A DNA stretch of 64,000 bases from Pestalotiopsis fici W106-1 (taxonomy: Eukaryota > Ascomycota > Sordariomycetes > Amphisphaeriales > Sporocadaceae): the NCBI RefSeq assembly GCF_000516985.1, contig NW_006917091.1, forward strand, positions 3,245,022-3,309,021, written 5' to 3'. The translations under genes were made by a program, and so were the position numbers. The notes under the pieces are model-generated. The model had not been told where the DNA came from. It did no database searches and was given only the letters and a program-made list of their open reading frames with translations. Below, piece after piece: positions 46,517 to 58,716 of the stretch; within the stretch, counting starts at the first letter, position 1, and every line of letters begins with the position of its first letter.

Positions 46517-48973
46517 TTATTGAAAGAGACCTTTCAGCTCGTTCATGTGATCTCCCTGAATATGCGACATGGAGTTCCACATAGGAAAACCAAGCGTTTG
46601 GGCCTGCTGATGAGATTGCCCAACCAAGCCTGTTGCCGTAGGGTCCAGTTCAAGCTCAAAGGGAGGGGTTGTCACGGGATTTCCAATCACTGCAAGATTT
46701 GGTGTTAGCAATTGCTCCATTACAATCGTCAAATGCAGCAGAGCTCGTGAAAAGGCCATCCAGTGCACCACTTCCCATGAGATATAACAGAACAAGACTT
46801 ACTATTATTGATCATGAAGTTATACTCGTTGCCCATGCCTGGCATGTCAGGTTCCCAGTGCCCTTGGAATTTGGCAACACCTTCCTGTATCGAAGGATCC
46901 AGATGTACCGGATGTCGAGGCTCATGCTTGCCTTGTGCAATGAGATCTGTGATTGCCTTCTTGATACGCTCAAAGACATCACGATATTTTCGCGCAGAAG
47001 GGTATCGTTCTGTTACAATGTATAATAGCAATTGGCAGTCTGTCAGTGGGCCGTCAATGTTGATATGACCCGGAGGTGCAAGCCAAGCACAATATGTTAG
47101 AGTGAGCCCTTTGTGACAATGTCAGCTAACCGATCATTTAAAAAAAGAGGGTCTTCTTACCGGCAAGAAACATGGATTGTATGCTGAGTGCCGAAAATCC
47201 CACTGGAAAAATGTGATGCAATCTGCGGTAATCACAAATGATCCCAGCACATGCATCGGCGCACAGCTTCACGTACTGCATGTTGACTGGTACTTCGGCC
47301 AATGTCGGATAGAGCAAGAATCGAACACACCGATAGTAGTGAATCGTGTAGAGTTCCAAGCCTTCAAACGCTCCTTCAGTTTGGCGAGCAAAGTTATTTG
47401 CCTCAAACGGAATGTTTTGTTTCCAGGAGTTGAGGCGATCCATAAAGTACGTTACAGTAGCATCGGAAACCTTTGTTGGTTGATCAACTCGATAAACGAC
47501 ATGTTGAATTTCTGATTCCAATTTCTTGAGCCTCAGCCTGTGGATGAAGGAGGTAAGGGTCTTTTGGGGGACTGCTGGGGTGTTTGAAACATTCATTGAT
47601 GCTTGTCGGATCAAGTCGTCACTCTGCGTGTTTTCATCAAGATCTAGAGGAAATTCTGCGTCGATATCGTGGTCTGAAAGGCTCGGGGGTCTGCCAATGG
47701 CAATGGAGATGTCGCGGTCCAGAAAGTATGTTGCCCAGAAGCGACGTTTGTTCATCTCCCCTTCAAGGCTAGGCTGCTGGCGTCGTTGGCGGCGATGCAA
47801 TCCTAATTCAATGCATAGTCGCATCGCCGCTCCAACATACGTCCATGCTCCCGGATCTCTGGGGGCTCGTGTGCAGTACAGTGCCATGTATATTAAATAG
47901 TTCACCGTCCGAGAGTCGCGTAGTGGTAATATTGTGTCCATGTTGGCAAATGCTGCATCGTAGTGTTGGTCGCTGAGGAAATGGCCAATCTCGCCGGCGG
48001 ATTCGAGCCAACGCCCACTAACAGCATAGACGAGATGAAGCATGCTTCTTTCATATACATCTGTTAGATTGCCCCTATTTTCGTGAAGCTCCAAGACTTT
48101 GGCCGAGTGCAATACTGGGTACCGTGTAGCAATATGCCGAAACCATGCTTGCAGTAGCCTGTTGGCCACGTTGGGAGCAAGAAATGGCTCGCCAACTGCG
48201 TCCGTAAGTCCTAAAGAGTAGACTGATTTTGGTGCGGGATCGTCATCTTCCTGAGTATTCGAGTCATCAATAGTACTGGCTACTGGGTTTCTTGCGCTAT
48301 GGACAACGGAGCTGAGAACACGACCGATGGTGATGTTGGATGATGCGCCAACATAATGGCCAGATGCCGATAGTGACAAGTCACGGACAGCACTCAATAT
48401 GTCATTGGCGTCGTCATCTGGCTCCTGCTGCAAGCTCTGAGACTCGGAACGAATGCCTTGCTGTGGAAGAGAGGATGAAGGGGATGCGCCAATCATTCCT
48501 CTCAAGTGGTCAGTTCCAACTCCCATGTGCCCTAGAGACGCCAGCACAGATTCAAGTTCAGCCACTCGCTGCTCCAGGGCTTTGATGTATAACTTCTTCT
48601 CCCCGGCAGCAGGAACTAGTGGGACTACGTAGACTGTATTTTGTAATCAGTCATGAGGAGCATGTATAATCACGTGTTATGTACAACATACCGCATTTCA
48701 AGGAAAGACGTGCGCAAGAGGCACATGCTGGCCGTTGTCCGTCACACTGGTAATGCGTTCAGTCTTGATTTCTTTCATGCTGAATAGGGGTTTGCGAACC
48801 TTTTGCTTCCGTGTCTTGCACCTCTGGCATGCCAAGGCAACGCGGTCCCGTTTGCCCGCCTTGCGTTGCTGCTGACTCACAGATTGCTCAGAGGACGTCG
48901 CAATGCTCGGAGATGTACCAGAGACGTCGATGGTCTCTGGTGAGGAGCCAACGACTCCCATCTGCTGAGCCAT
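46517..48973 (-). CDS. Zn2Cys6 transcription factor with fungal-specific TF domain
   Basis: Five exons are assembled: 48973-48800, 48746-48692, 48633-47161, 47108-46803 and 46689-46517, giving 726 residues. The Zn2Cys6 cluster is split by an intron between Lys58 and Cys59, and splicing restores Cys49, 52, 59, 66, 69 and 76 with CDGQRPAC between. A short coiled coil (ALEQRVAELESVL) follows. The fungal_trans domain is recognisable by RYPVLH, a YLIYMALYC-like helix, AAMRLCIELGLHRR and the RRFWATYFLDRDISIAIGRPPSLSDHDID motif. It is a nuclear regulator, probably binding CGG-type half sites. It is divergent from the flavin monooxygenase across 2 kb and is the natural candidate to control the 46.5-56.9 kb gene group. 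Confidence 0.92.
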
Positions 48974-50958
48974 GGCTATTGTGCCACCACCATGCGGCCC
49001 AGCGTCACGCGATGGTTTGACGCGGTTCTGCGCCTCCGGGCAGGGATGTGGAACGGCTCAAGAGTCTCCGATCGTAGAGAGCTCCGGCTCCGATTTGGGG
49101 GGCCCGTAATCCTCGTGGGGCGAAATGTACACTACAGCGCCGGTGCTACCTACTGAAGAGCTGCACAGATGGGGAAGCTCGATAAGGCTGACAGATATTC
49201 TCCGAGTAACAACGTAACTATTTTGACAAGATTCATGTACCGGAAAGAAGCTGCCGAAAGTGTCGTGAGCGACAGGAAAATCGAGACGGTCTGCGGGGAG
49301 GAAGGATAGGCGCCTCCAGAGACCCAATGACCCCCGGACCCCGGGACCCACTTCCTTCAGTTAGAGTCTTGGTAGTGTGAGTGGTGCGTGTGTGGTTGAG
49401 AGCTTTTGGGTTCTGGCACTCATCAATCAGCGGCAACCAGTGGGTTGATGCCCAGTTGAGGCCAAGGATTTGGAATCGAAATTGGCCGTCACAACTACGT
49501 AGTAAGCGGAGCGGAGTAATAGTGTACACTGATATTGATGTCTGTTGCACGGTTCTCATGGCAAATCAATAATAATCTCCAAACAGCCCTGTGACAGACA
49601 GTCTGTGGCCTCCGTTATCTACCCAGGCAATCATCAATCATTGTAAAGTTGGGCCCTGAATGATGCGATTGCGGGCGTTGCCGCTGACTCGGTTCTCGCG
49701 GGAGATAAGCCGGAGAGAGTCCTCGGGACCTGCCGCGGGCTCAGGTGGCTCTTGGATTTGGCAGCTGTCATCCAAATAGCACTTGAGCGTTTGTGCATTA
49801 CTCACACGCTTGCCTGAAAATAGCAACTTGATTGAATTCTAATAGTCGTGACTCCAATCCCCTTGATATGTCGTCTGGCAGTACAATAACCCAGAGGCTC
49901 TTGTTGATGGGTCATGTGACAGTGGGCCCCCTTGAGCATAGAGAGACCCTTATTGCAGGGCTTGCAGGGCTATGGCATTACTACCATTGCTCAAGTCGCA
50001 ACGGAATGTTTGACTCGGGTTACAAAGGGCCCAAACGCCTATGCTGCGTGCCCTCGTGATTACACCAAGAAGTAGACTAAAGCTGGACGAGCTGGACGAG
50101 ACTGCCGACGAGGTTGACCGCTGTTCTTTATTGCCTTTTATGTCTCAATGATGCCCCGGCATTGGATTTCACGGAATTAAAAAAACACCCTTCGCATTTT
50201 GCAAACATGGCATGCATGCGTTGCATATGCCGTTCTACCTACCGTGTAACATCCGGCCCCTCATCCTACCACCAAGTGCCGTTACCAATGTTACCGAGAT
50301 TGATTGGCGTTGCATCGGAACCAGGCTCCCGCTAGTGCATGTACTATGCGCTGCGTCAGCAACGCCGCCACCGACCTTGGTGTTTCGTTCCCTTTTATTG
50401 ATGCGCAATGGACGACGGGCGACGGGCGCTGCGGGAACAGAAAGATTGCAATGTGTAGATCAATATGATCAATCCTGCTCCTGATTTCAAGGCCCACTGC
50501 TTGGTAGGTGCCACATGGCCCAAGACCTAGCGCAACGGGATTATCATTTCGGAAGCACTTTTGCCTTTAGCAGCAACATCTCACCGCAATGTACACTCTT
50601 GCTTCCGATCTGAATTGCTGCAATTCAGTTACTCTAAACTTGCCACCGGACTTAATTCCGTCCCGTCTTGCTTCACGGGCTGACGGCTCCTATGATCGTG
50701 TCTACCAATCCACCCACATGGCATTGTAGCCGAGGGGAAGAAAAAAAACCCACATGCCATCCTTGTCTTGGCGTATACTCTTGGGAACTGACAGCCGATG
50801 GTGTTGTGCTCTGCAGTTTGCTATTCGCGGTCGATCCGATGTGAACCATTAAAACCACCAGTTAGCTCCCGTGGGTTGGCAGGTCAGAAACGAATGAACT
50901 AATGTAGTCGAAAACGTGTCTTGCGTGTTCCCACACTTTGACCCAAGCCTTATCAATC
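48974..50958. promoter_or_regulatory. 2-kb divergent region between regulator and monooxygenase
   Basis: It separates the Zn2Cys6 regulator (-) and the FAD monooxygenase (+), so it should hold both promoters. CGG/CCG triplets are frequent (for example around 49060-49100 and 49690-49740), but I could not define one repeated inverted motif with fixed spacing. No gene is seen. Confidence 0.45.
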
Positions 50959-52422
50959 ATGACTGAACCCAAAGTCTCCAGGAGGAAGTCACTTGTACTT
51001 CAAGTCAAGTCCTTCTTGCGCCAGTTCTCGGATCACCGCGAGGAGGCTGTTCCGGCAACACCAAAAACCATGGAGACGCAGGCACACGATCCCCTCAAGA
51101 TTGCTATTCTCGGCGCGGGTATTGGCGGGCTGGCTTTGGCCATTGCCCTGATCAAGCGCGGTGTGCAGGTGACCGTCTATGAGTCCGCCGAGGCGTTTTC
51201 CACGATTGGAGCGGGAATTGGCTTGGGACCAAACTCCTTGACGGCCATGGATATCATTGACAAGAGGTTCCGAGAAAAGTACAATGACGCCAAAACGGCC
51301 AATGAGAAGCCGGACTTTGAGCACAGCATTTTCGACGCGCTCTATGCCGAGGAAGGCTTTGGCGAGAAGCGAGGGTGGACACGCGGTCTGGTTGGCGCGC
51401 CGTACTTTACGAGGAGTAGCGCGCACCGAAAGGACCTGCTCGAGATCATGGAGAGCTTTATTCCAGAGGGCGCCGTCAAGTTCAGCAAAAGAGCGCAGTC
51501 CGTGGTGGAGAATGCCGACGGAGTGAGCATCACCTTTGCCGATGGACAGACGGAGAGGGTAGATGCTCTCATTGGGTGCGACGGGGTAAAAGGCATCACA
51601 CGGAAGCTGGTTCTCGGAGATATAGCCCCTGAGCAGGTCCCGCCAACCTACTGCGGCATGTACATCTACAGAGGCATCATCCCCATTGACAAGGCAAAGG
51701 AGATCCTCGGGACCCACGCGGGGGACGCCAAATGGTTCATGATCAAGGAGAAGGGAATGGCCATCTACCCCATCTCAAAGGGCAAGGAGGAAAACTTCGT
51801 CTTTTTCATCACAGACCACAAGCCGTGGACGCAGGGAGACTCGCCGGTTCCCTGTACCAAGGAGGAGATGATTGAAGATCTCAAGGATTTCGACGAGAGG
51901 TTATTGAAGCTGCTCGACTGGGCGAAACCTCTCCGGTGGCCAACGTGGCACCACCCAACCACCTCTACATACTATAAAGGCCGCGTGTGCCTTCTCGGCG
52001 ACGTTGCGCACGCCTCGAGCCCTCACCAAGCAGCTGGCGCCGGGCAAGGGCTGGAAGATGCCGTTGTTTTGTCGCACCTGTTACCGTTGGTCAAGTCTCC
52101 AGAGCAATTCGAGGCCGCGTTCAAGATATACGACTCCATCCGACGGCCTCGCGCTCAGAAAGTTGTCCAGACAAGTTTCGATGCCGGTCGCGTCTACATG
52201 TGGCTAGACCCCGAGATTGGCGACGACATGACCAAGATTGTGGCAAATGCAAACCAAAGGCTCCATTGGATTTGGCAGCACGATTTGCAGGCAGATTGCA
52301 AGAGAGCCGAGGACGAATTTACAAAGGCGACAGCATCTGACCCAGTGGCTGGCTCGGAAGATGCTGCTATCAAAACTGCACTGACGCCTCAAACTAAAGA
52401 AATGACGGCGGCTGTTGCTTAG
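50959..52422 (+). CDS. FAD-dependent monooxygenase (salicylate hydroxylase-like)
   Basis: This is an intronless 487-residue protein from the ATG at 50959. A second possible start at 51070 (Met38) would trim an N-terminal extension not typical of the family. Class A flavoprotein monooxygenase motifs are in order: GAGIGG near residue 52 in the FAD beta-alpha-beta fold, the DG motif in ALIGCDGVKG, and the GD motif in CLLGDVAHASSPHQAAGAGQG that contacts the ribityl chain. These enzymes use NAD(P)H and oxygen to hydroxylate aromatic acids, often with decarboxylation; 6-hydroxynicotinate and salicylate are known substrates of relatives. The substrate here is inferred only as an aromatic or heteroaromatic acid. 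Neighbours are a dedicated regulator, a racemase-superfamily protein and an acid transporter. Confidence 0.9.
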   Translation: MTEPKVSRRKSLVLQVKSFLRQFSDHREEAVPATPKTMETQAHDPLKIAILGAGIGGLALAIALIKRGVQVTVYESAEAFSTIGAGIGLGPNSLTAMDIIDKRFREKYNDAKTANEKPDFEHSIFDALYAEEGFGEKRGWTRGLVGAPYFTRSSAHRKDLLEIMESFIPEGAVKFSKRAQSVVENADGVSITFADGQTERVDALIGCDGVKGITRKLVLGDIAPEQVPPTYCGMYIYRGIIPIDKAKEILGTHAGDAKWFMIKEKGMAIYPISKGKEENFVFFITDHKPWTQGDSPVPCTKEEMIEDLKDFDERLLKLLDWAKPLRWPTWHHPTTSTYYKGRVCLLGDVAHASSPHQAAGAGQGLEDAVVLSHLLPLVKSPEQFEAAFKIYDSIRRPRAQKVVQTSFDAGRVYMWLDPEIGDDMTKIVANANQRLHWIWQHDLQADCKRAEDEFTKATASDPVAGSEDAAIKTALTPQTKEMTAAVA

Positions 52423-52889
52423 GGGCTTTGGGAATTGTGTGGTTCCATTGGATGTATCATTGGAAGTGCTATCTTTTCATCGCATTCGAGCGAGCGAGCG
52501 AGCGAGCCTTGTTTTGAAATCATTGCACATTGTACCCATTATACAAGTTTTTAGCATAAGCAATTATTCAAGATACTGAACATGAACCAAAGACAGTTGT
52601 GTCACTTGAAGGCTTGCGTGACATGATATACCAGGAAAGTATCAGCTGAATTGGTGCTATAAATTCAGGGACCACTGCCCCGCGGAAGCCGCTAAATATT
52701 TGTGGCGGCGTCTTGAGATACCCCGCCATACATTACCTACTCGCTACTAAATACTACCTAACCTTAGGTATGTATAGCAAATGTTCCGCCGTGGTCCTTC
52801 ACCTCAGTTTCAACTTGCATGTGAGACAAGGCAAATATTACGGGAAAAGGTCTTGGAATGATTATATTAAGGTATACCACTTTGCCAAT
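52423..52889. other. Convergent intergenic spacer with microsatellite
   Basis: The 3' ends of the monooxygenase (+) and racemase-like gene (-) face each other. A CGAG tetranucleotide repeat lies at 52487-52506. No other feature is seen. Confidence 0.55.
52487..52506 (+). repeat. (CGAG)5 microsatellite
   Basis: CGAG is repeated five times just after the monooxygenase stop codon, probably within its 3' untranslated region. Confidence 0.88.
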
Positions 52890-53722
52890 CTAATGCTTCT
52901 CTAGCAGAGATCCAAAGCCTTGCACCTTGTCCAGAATACCGTTGGTTCTGTACGCATGCCACAAGGTGGCCGTGTTGATGGCGATGACTGGCTTTCCAAG
53001 CTCCTCTTCCATCTCGGCAGCTGCTTTTGCGGCAGGTAGGTTTGTACCAGCTTGGAGCAAAGCATCGACATCCGGTGCGTTGACCGCTCGGAATGCATCC
53101 TTGATGATATCGGGATGCACTTCGGCAATCGACGTGGCCGTGTCGCAGCGTAGTCCCTTGATCATGTGAACAGTATATCCCATTTGAGTGAAGAAGTCGA
53201 CCACCTGTAAAGTTTATAGTCAGTTGGCCATCCAATAATATGCAACGTCTTGTCTTCTTCGATTCCAATCCTTACCTGTTGATCTCCCACGGCCTGATAC
53301 GGTGTAATGATGCCAATCTTTTTCGCACCATAGGCATCCAGCGCTGCACGCGCCGCCAGGGCGCCAGTAGTGACCTTCAAACCACCCGACTTCTCCGTCA
53401 TGAACTGCTCAAACTCCTCGGCGCCCTTTTGGCCGCCCCAGAAGGTCTCCGCACTCATGCCCATGACCATGTACGTCGGCAAGCATGAACACACACGCTC
53501 TACGGCCGCTCCAATCGTGCCACGTAGCTGCTCGAGGAACTTGACCATGGTATCATCATCGTTGAGATTGGGATTTGAAATCTCAATCCTGCCGCTGTGC
53601 CACGAGACGCCTGGGACCGTCATCCAGTTGAACTCGGCCTCGACGACAGTGTTTGTCGCCGGCACAATCAGGCCAAATCGTGCCCTTGGCGAGACGTAGC
53701 TTACGGGAGCTTGAGGAGCCAT
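52890..53722 (-). CDS. Asp/Glu racemase / maleate isomerase superfamily protein
   Basis: Exons are 53722-53276 and 53204-52890 in phase 0, giving 253 residues. The superfamily is shown by RFGLIVPATNTVVEAEF near the N-terminus, KKIGIITPYQ in the middle and GKPVIAINTATLWHAYR near the end. Maleate isomerases and racemases of this fold use two Cys, in GCTS and CTNL-type motifs. Here the first position reads G88-M89-S90 and the second A201-G202-T203-N204-L205, so both Cys seem replaced. The protein may use another mechanism or substrate. Two Cys at 78 and 80 lie close to the first motif and could act instead. It is convergent with the aromatic-acid monooxygenase. Confidence 0.82.
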
Positions 53723-55131
53723 GCTGAGGTAATAAAATATAACCAAGAAGCTTGGGACAATAGCACGATTGAATGACTTTGATTAAACTGCACAAACTCA
53801 AAAATCGCAAGGCTTGGATGGTTCGCAGAACTACTAGCACGGGCTCAGTGAATTGGAGATATACAACTAACCTTCTTATCGCCATGTACCGTCTCTTCAC
53901 TCTCCGCATCGGAGGTGTTCCTATGAACGAAGCACACTAATATCCATCGCATTGAAGCATGAGCGGCAACATCCCGCAATTCTCTACTACACACGCATAG
54001 GAAGCGGGATGGCGATACTTGCGTTGGTGGACTTCCGGCTACCACTGTCCACATGTGCCACAAGGACATGGAGATCCACGGTCGTCGCGTGCTTGCAGCC
54101 TACGCCCTCTGCCTGCTTTTGCGTAAGGGCGGATGTTACATTCCGATGGGGGCCATTGGGGCTCCGCATTTGGCCGCACCCAGATGCGCCAGCCATCGGG
54201 TTTCGATATTTGTCTTCCGATTGCCGGAAGTCGATCAAGTTCCAGCTCTATTGCTGAAAAGTCTTGGGGTGCCATGGTAGATTCATGGTCAAGTCGCCAA
54301 TCACTAACACCAAAATTCAGTTGAGAGCTACCCTATGTTTTAGTCTTATCTTAATGAACCACAACATTATAGTTGTGATATACCTGACCCACAGAAACCA
54401 ATAGTAGTGGCTTTCTGCCCCATGACTGTCAAGTAAACTGAAGGACATAATGTTGTCTGTCATTCCTTCTTTGTCGGGATACTCTTCAACTACCGTCCCT
54501 GCGCCCTATTTCTGCGAGTATCTTGAATTTGAAACAATGTATACTCGGCACTCGACAATGGGCAAGATGGAGATCCTTGTGGTTATGCTGCAATTACCAC
54601 AGTGTAATGTGACATGGAGATCACCATTGGCTGCATCGGGCACACATCGGTTTCGGTAGCAAAAGCGGTGTTGGCAACAGGACAGGCTTAGCCCGTTGCC
54701 TGTATGCCAACCAACATGGCCACCCTCCTTGTCAGGATGGCGCATGCCTACTCGATAATTCAAGATATGTGATCTGATTTTGGCATGCACTGTGCACATA
54801 CTCGGTGAAACCTGCCCTGCTTATCTGGTGCAGGCACGGAATAATCCATGGCATCTCCTGGACCTCTAAGCATTGCTCGAGACTGGATTGTACATATTAA
54901 GGGCGTTGTACTTTGGTCATATCATAGATTCTTCCGTCTCAAAATACTATTTCACCAGGAATCGAGAATCTAGTCGCCATCTGTGTATTCGACTGTACTG
55001 GCCTTCGCCGCTCCGGAAATCCCGTCCGCAGCCCTGTTCATCGGCCCGCACATTTGAAGCACTACTCCAGCCGACCCCGGCTTCCCTAGCTCATCAGAGA
55101 ATCAGGTATTCTCGGGCCGAGCGACTCTGTC
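53723..55131. other. 1.4-kb divergent region before the MFS carrier
   Basis: This is shared upstream space of the racemase-like gene (-) and the MFS carrier (+). Several short frames overlap near 53950-54330 on both strands, but none has a motif. I see no gene. Confidence 0.5.
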
Positions 55132-56879
55132 ATGGCAGAGATCCTGAAGCCGGTCCCGCAAGAGGACCTGAAGCTGGCAGAAAAGAGTGAAAACTCCATC
55201 GACAGCGCTACCCCTGAGGCTGCCGTCATTGACCACAATCCAGCGCTAGACAGGAAGCTGCTATGGCGACGAGATCTAGTCTTGATCCCTATCATGGGTG
55301 TGCTCTACATGCTTCTCTTCCTGGATAGAACGAACATTGCCAATGTAAGTTGAATGTTTTTTGACACTGTAACACTCGTCACTGGTTGGCATGCGGATAG
55401 ATGTAAATTATGCCAATACATCTGAGTACTTCCAATATTACAATAGTGTTTGCGACCAGCACACATGACTAACCTTGAGGCTTGCAGGCTCGTGCACTGG
55501 GAATAGGTTCACCAAATGGCTTGGAGGGCGCCCTTGGCATGCCCTCCAATGGCTATAACGTCGCCCTGGTCATCTTCTACGTGCCATTCGTACTAGCTGA
55601 AATCCCAGCCAACATCATCCTCACCAACAGCCAAATCCCGCCGCGTTTCCTTCTTGGAGGGCAAATGGTGATTCTTGGTTCGTAACGTTTGGTGTTCTAC
55701 TGTTGCGATTATTCTCACATTTCGTCTAGGTATCCTCGGCATGTGTCAAGGCTTGACCAAGTCATATGGAGGCCTTTTGGCTGTCCGATTCCTCATGGGA
55801 ACTTTTGAAGCCGCCTTACCCGCGGGAGCAACGTACATGATCTCAATGTACTACACCAAGAAGGAAGCCGCCATTCGGTTCTCTTGGTTCTTCAATTTCG
55901 CCCTAGCAGGTCCGTTCTTTTCGGGTCTCTTGGCATATGCCATTAATAATATCGACGGCGCTGGAGGTTATCAAGGATGGCGATGGATTTTCATCATCGA
56001 AGGATGTGAGTGACCAAGAAGTCCATCAAGCAAACGTGTGGCTAATTCTTACCAGTAATGACTATTGTAATCGCCATTCCGATATTGTTGTTCTGTCCCA
56101 ACTTTCCCCAACAGGCCCAGCACTGGTTCTTGAAGCCCGAAGAACGCGATCGTGTGGTGCGCCACCTGGAAGCATCCCGCGGGGCTGAAGTCAAGGGATC
56201 TCCGGTGGATAACGTGCCCTGGTGGAAGGTTCTGCTCGATTGGCGCATCCACTTGTTCACCATGTGTTTCTTTTGCTGCGACATTACAGCCGCTTCCATT
56301 TCTGCATTCTCGCCGACCATCTTGACCGAGCTCGGTTGGACAAACACGGTGGCTCAATTGATGACGATGCCGGTCTGGGCATCTGGAATCATCTCGTCCT
56401 TTACCGTCACGTATCTGGCATCTCGGTTCAACTTCCGGACCCCCTTTGTGATTGGTGCCATCTGCTGCCAGCTCGTCGGGTGGATCATCATGCGCGTCTA
56501 TGTCCCTCAAGCTGGTGTTCGCTATCTCGCCCTATTCTTCATGTCCATGGGCACGTTTCCACAGATGCCCATCTTCATGGCCTGGCTATCGGCCAACCTG
56601 CGCGGCCACAAGTATCTGGCCGTGGGTATGGCGTGGATGGTTGGCTTTGGAAACTGCGCCAACTTTATCTCGTCCAATGTTTTCATCAAGGCCGAAGCTC
56701 CTAGATATGTCACGGGCTTCACAAATGGTCTCGTGTTTACAATTGTCGGGATGCTGTTGACGCTGACAGGATGCGCATTGTTGGTGGTAAAGAACAAGAA
56801 GCGCGAGGCGGCTCGAGCGCGCATGACTGATTCGGAACGGGAGGCGTATGATGATGTGTATTTTAAGTTTGTTTTGTGA
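55132..56879 (+). CDS. MFS transporter, anion:cation symporter (Dal5/Tna1-like)
   Basis: Exons are 55132-55344, 55488-55677, 55730-56005 and 56056-56879 with consistent phases, giving 500 residues. The N-terminal cytoplasmic tail of about 60 residues leads into KLLWRRDLVLIPIMGVLYMLLFLDRTNIANARALG, shown here in parts: LLWRRDLVLIP and FLDRTNIAN. The latter is the family signature. Other marks are RFLMGTFEAALPAG in helix 4-5, YYTKKEAAIRFSWF, and GGYQGWRWIFIIEGLMT at the end of helix 6. Twelve helices are evident. The family imports organic anions such as allantoate, nicotinate and related vitamins or acids with protons. It is the plausible uptake step of the neighbouring catabolic genes. Confidence 0.92.
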
Positions 56880-58716
56880 GTGGTGAGAATGCGTTCGTTG
56901 TTGATAGTTGTGGACCAGCCAGGCGAGAATAGTACAGGCATTCACGAGACAAGAATGTAGCACAATCGGAATTGTTGAGAATGCTTCCAATAATGCGCCG
57001 TGCTGTTAAATTCCAATTGTATACAGGCGCACGGACGCGACGGTCTTCAAAGGTGGTGGTGAAGATTAGCCCAGAGACTTTCAGTGCCCATCGCCTATCA
57101 TTGATGAGCCAATGAGGGTTGACTCAGCCACAGGAGCGGCCAAAATAGATTTTTCATGCTGGAGAGCAAAATAAGATGAGCGGAGAGAGGCAAGGATGAC
57201 TATGTACGTACAGTGGAGGGGAGGACTTGGAAAAGGCAGTTTCGAGTATCGACNNNNNNNNNNNNNNNNNNNNNNNNNNNNNNNNNNNNNNNNNNNNNNN
57301 NNNNNNNNNNNNNNNNNNNNNNNNNNNNNNNNNNNNNNNNNNNNNNNNNNNNNCCTTGTTTGAATATGAGCTCCTCGTTTGCATCCATACGTGCATGCAG
57401 CTACGAGCCTCATGCAATGGTGGGAGCGTCAATCAAAGCTACAAAGACTATGATTTGTCGTCACAGGTTCAGAGCCGTAATCGACTTTGTAGTGCCAGAA
57501 GCAAGTTGAGAACATTCTAGGGTGCCATGTTCATCGATTTGATCTGATTCAACAGCATTGTATTTGATCCGGGAATTTGGAGAAGGAGAGCGACGGAGGT
57601 TTCGCCCCTCAACAAAAATGCTTCTTGTACTTGCTGCACAACGACTTTTTGCCCATCTATCCAATCAACGGAGTGTCTACCTCATGAACGAGGGGACTCT
57701 GGCACAATTTCAGAAATGTATAGAGACAAGACTGTAACAGGCTGCATCGCAGATGGTAGAAATGGAACCAAGTGATAGATGCGTGGTGTAAGAATGTATG
57801 TTGTAAGTACTTCAAATCAAGGCAAATGTGTGGAATCGGACGATATGGCTACGTATGCGTGTAGATGACCTGGGTCATTGAACAATAGTCCTCATGCACC
57901 AAATGATATTTTACCCCCCGAATACTCAGAGAACAATACAATGAAAATGTGCGTGCTTGGAACAATCACGACTGGCGCTAGAATGAGAACAATGGACTTG
58001 AGAGTTGCAAGCCCGCTCACCTATATATCCAATTTCCAACAACCATTTGTTGTCTTTAATTTGCATTCTTTGCCATTGAAATTAACTTTCTTGATTCTAA
58101 TCGGAGCTGATACCTGTGCCTTGCGCATTCAGACAGCTTTGGTTCAACCTGGTTACATGACCAAGTGGCTTGATGTCATTCGGGTCCATCTGGAGTAATC
58201 GTTTTGACACGGTATTATTCCAAAAGGTCGACCTGGCGGTGAGAGGCTCTGTCCGACTCGCTGTTTTCTCCATACTGGGTCTACGCGACTGCCCAAATCT
58301 TTCATCCTGTGAGCAGGGGCTCAACAACGCTCCTTCCCTCAACCTCAACCTCACCACCAAGTCGGAGGTCCTTCCTTCCCATCTTGGGGTTTGGGCGCGT
58401 AAGTTCTGATTTTTATTTACTTTGTTCTTTCCTCTTGACGTACCTTTCCTATTCTTTTCTCCTATAATTGACTTGTTTCCTGCCTTTTGTTATTATCGTC
58501 CCGTATCTGCCTGCCTTCCTCTTCTCGGCCACTGGTGTGAAGCAAGACTACCGACCTACTGCTTCATCGCACCGACCAGTTCATCCCTTCTTGGAGTTGT
58601 ACATGCATCCAGTCTCACCCAAGTTTCCCTCTCACTTTCTCCTTGACTTCCAACTCGTCCCATCACTCGGTGCTTCCGATCAGCTGCGTCGAAGCCGACG
58701 CTGGTCCAACGACACC
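56880..58716. other. Intergenic region containing a scaffold gap
   Basis: Between the MFS carrier and the C2H2 gene (both plus strand) I see no gene. It contains a 100-N gap, so some sequence may be missing. The last 400 bases are CT-rich and suit a promoter and 5' leader of the C2H2 gene. Confidence 0.5.
57254..57353. other. Assembly gap (100 N)
   Basis: Exactly 100 N separate two contigs. This is the usual placeholder for a gap of unknown size, so distances across it should not be trusted. Confidence 0.99.

Noticed and set aside
49690..49740. Possible CGG/CCG binding site for the cluster regulator
   Set aside because: The triplets have no fixed spacing and do not recur in the other cluster promoters by eye.
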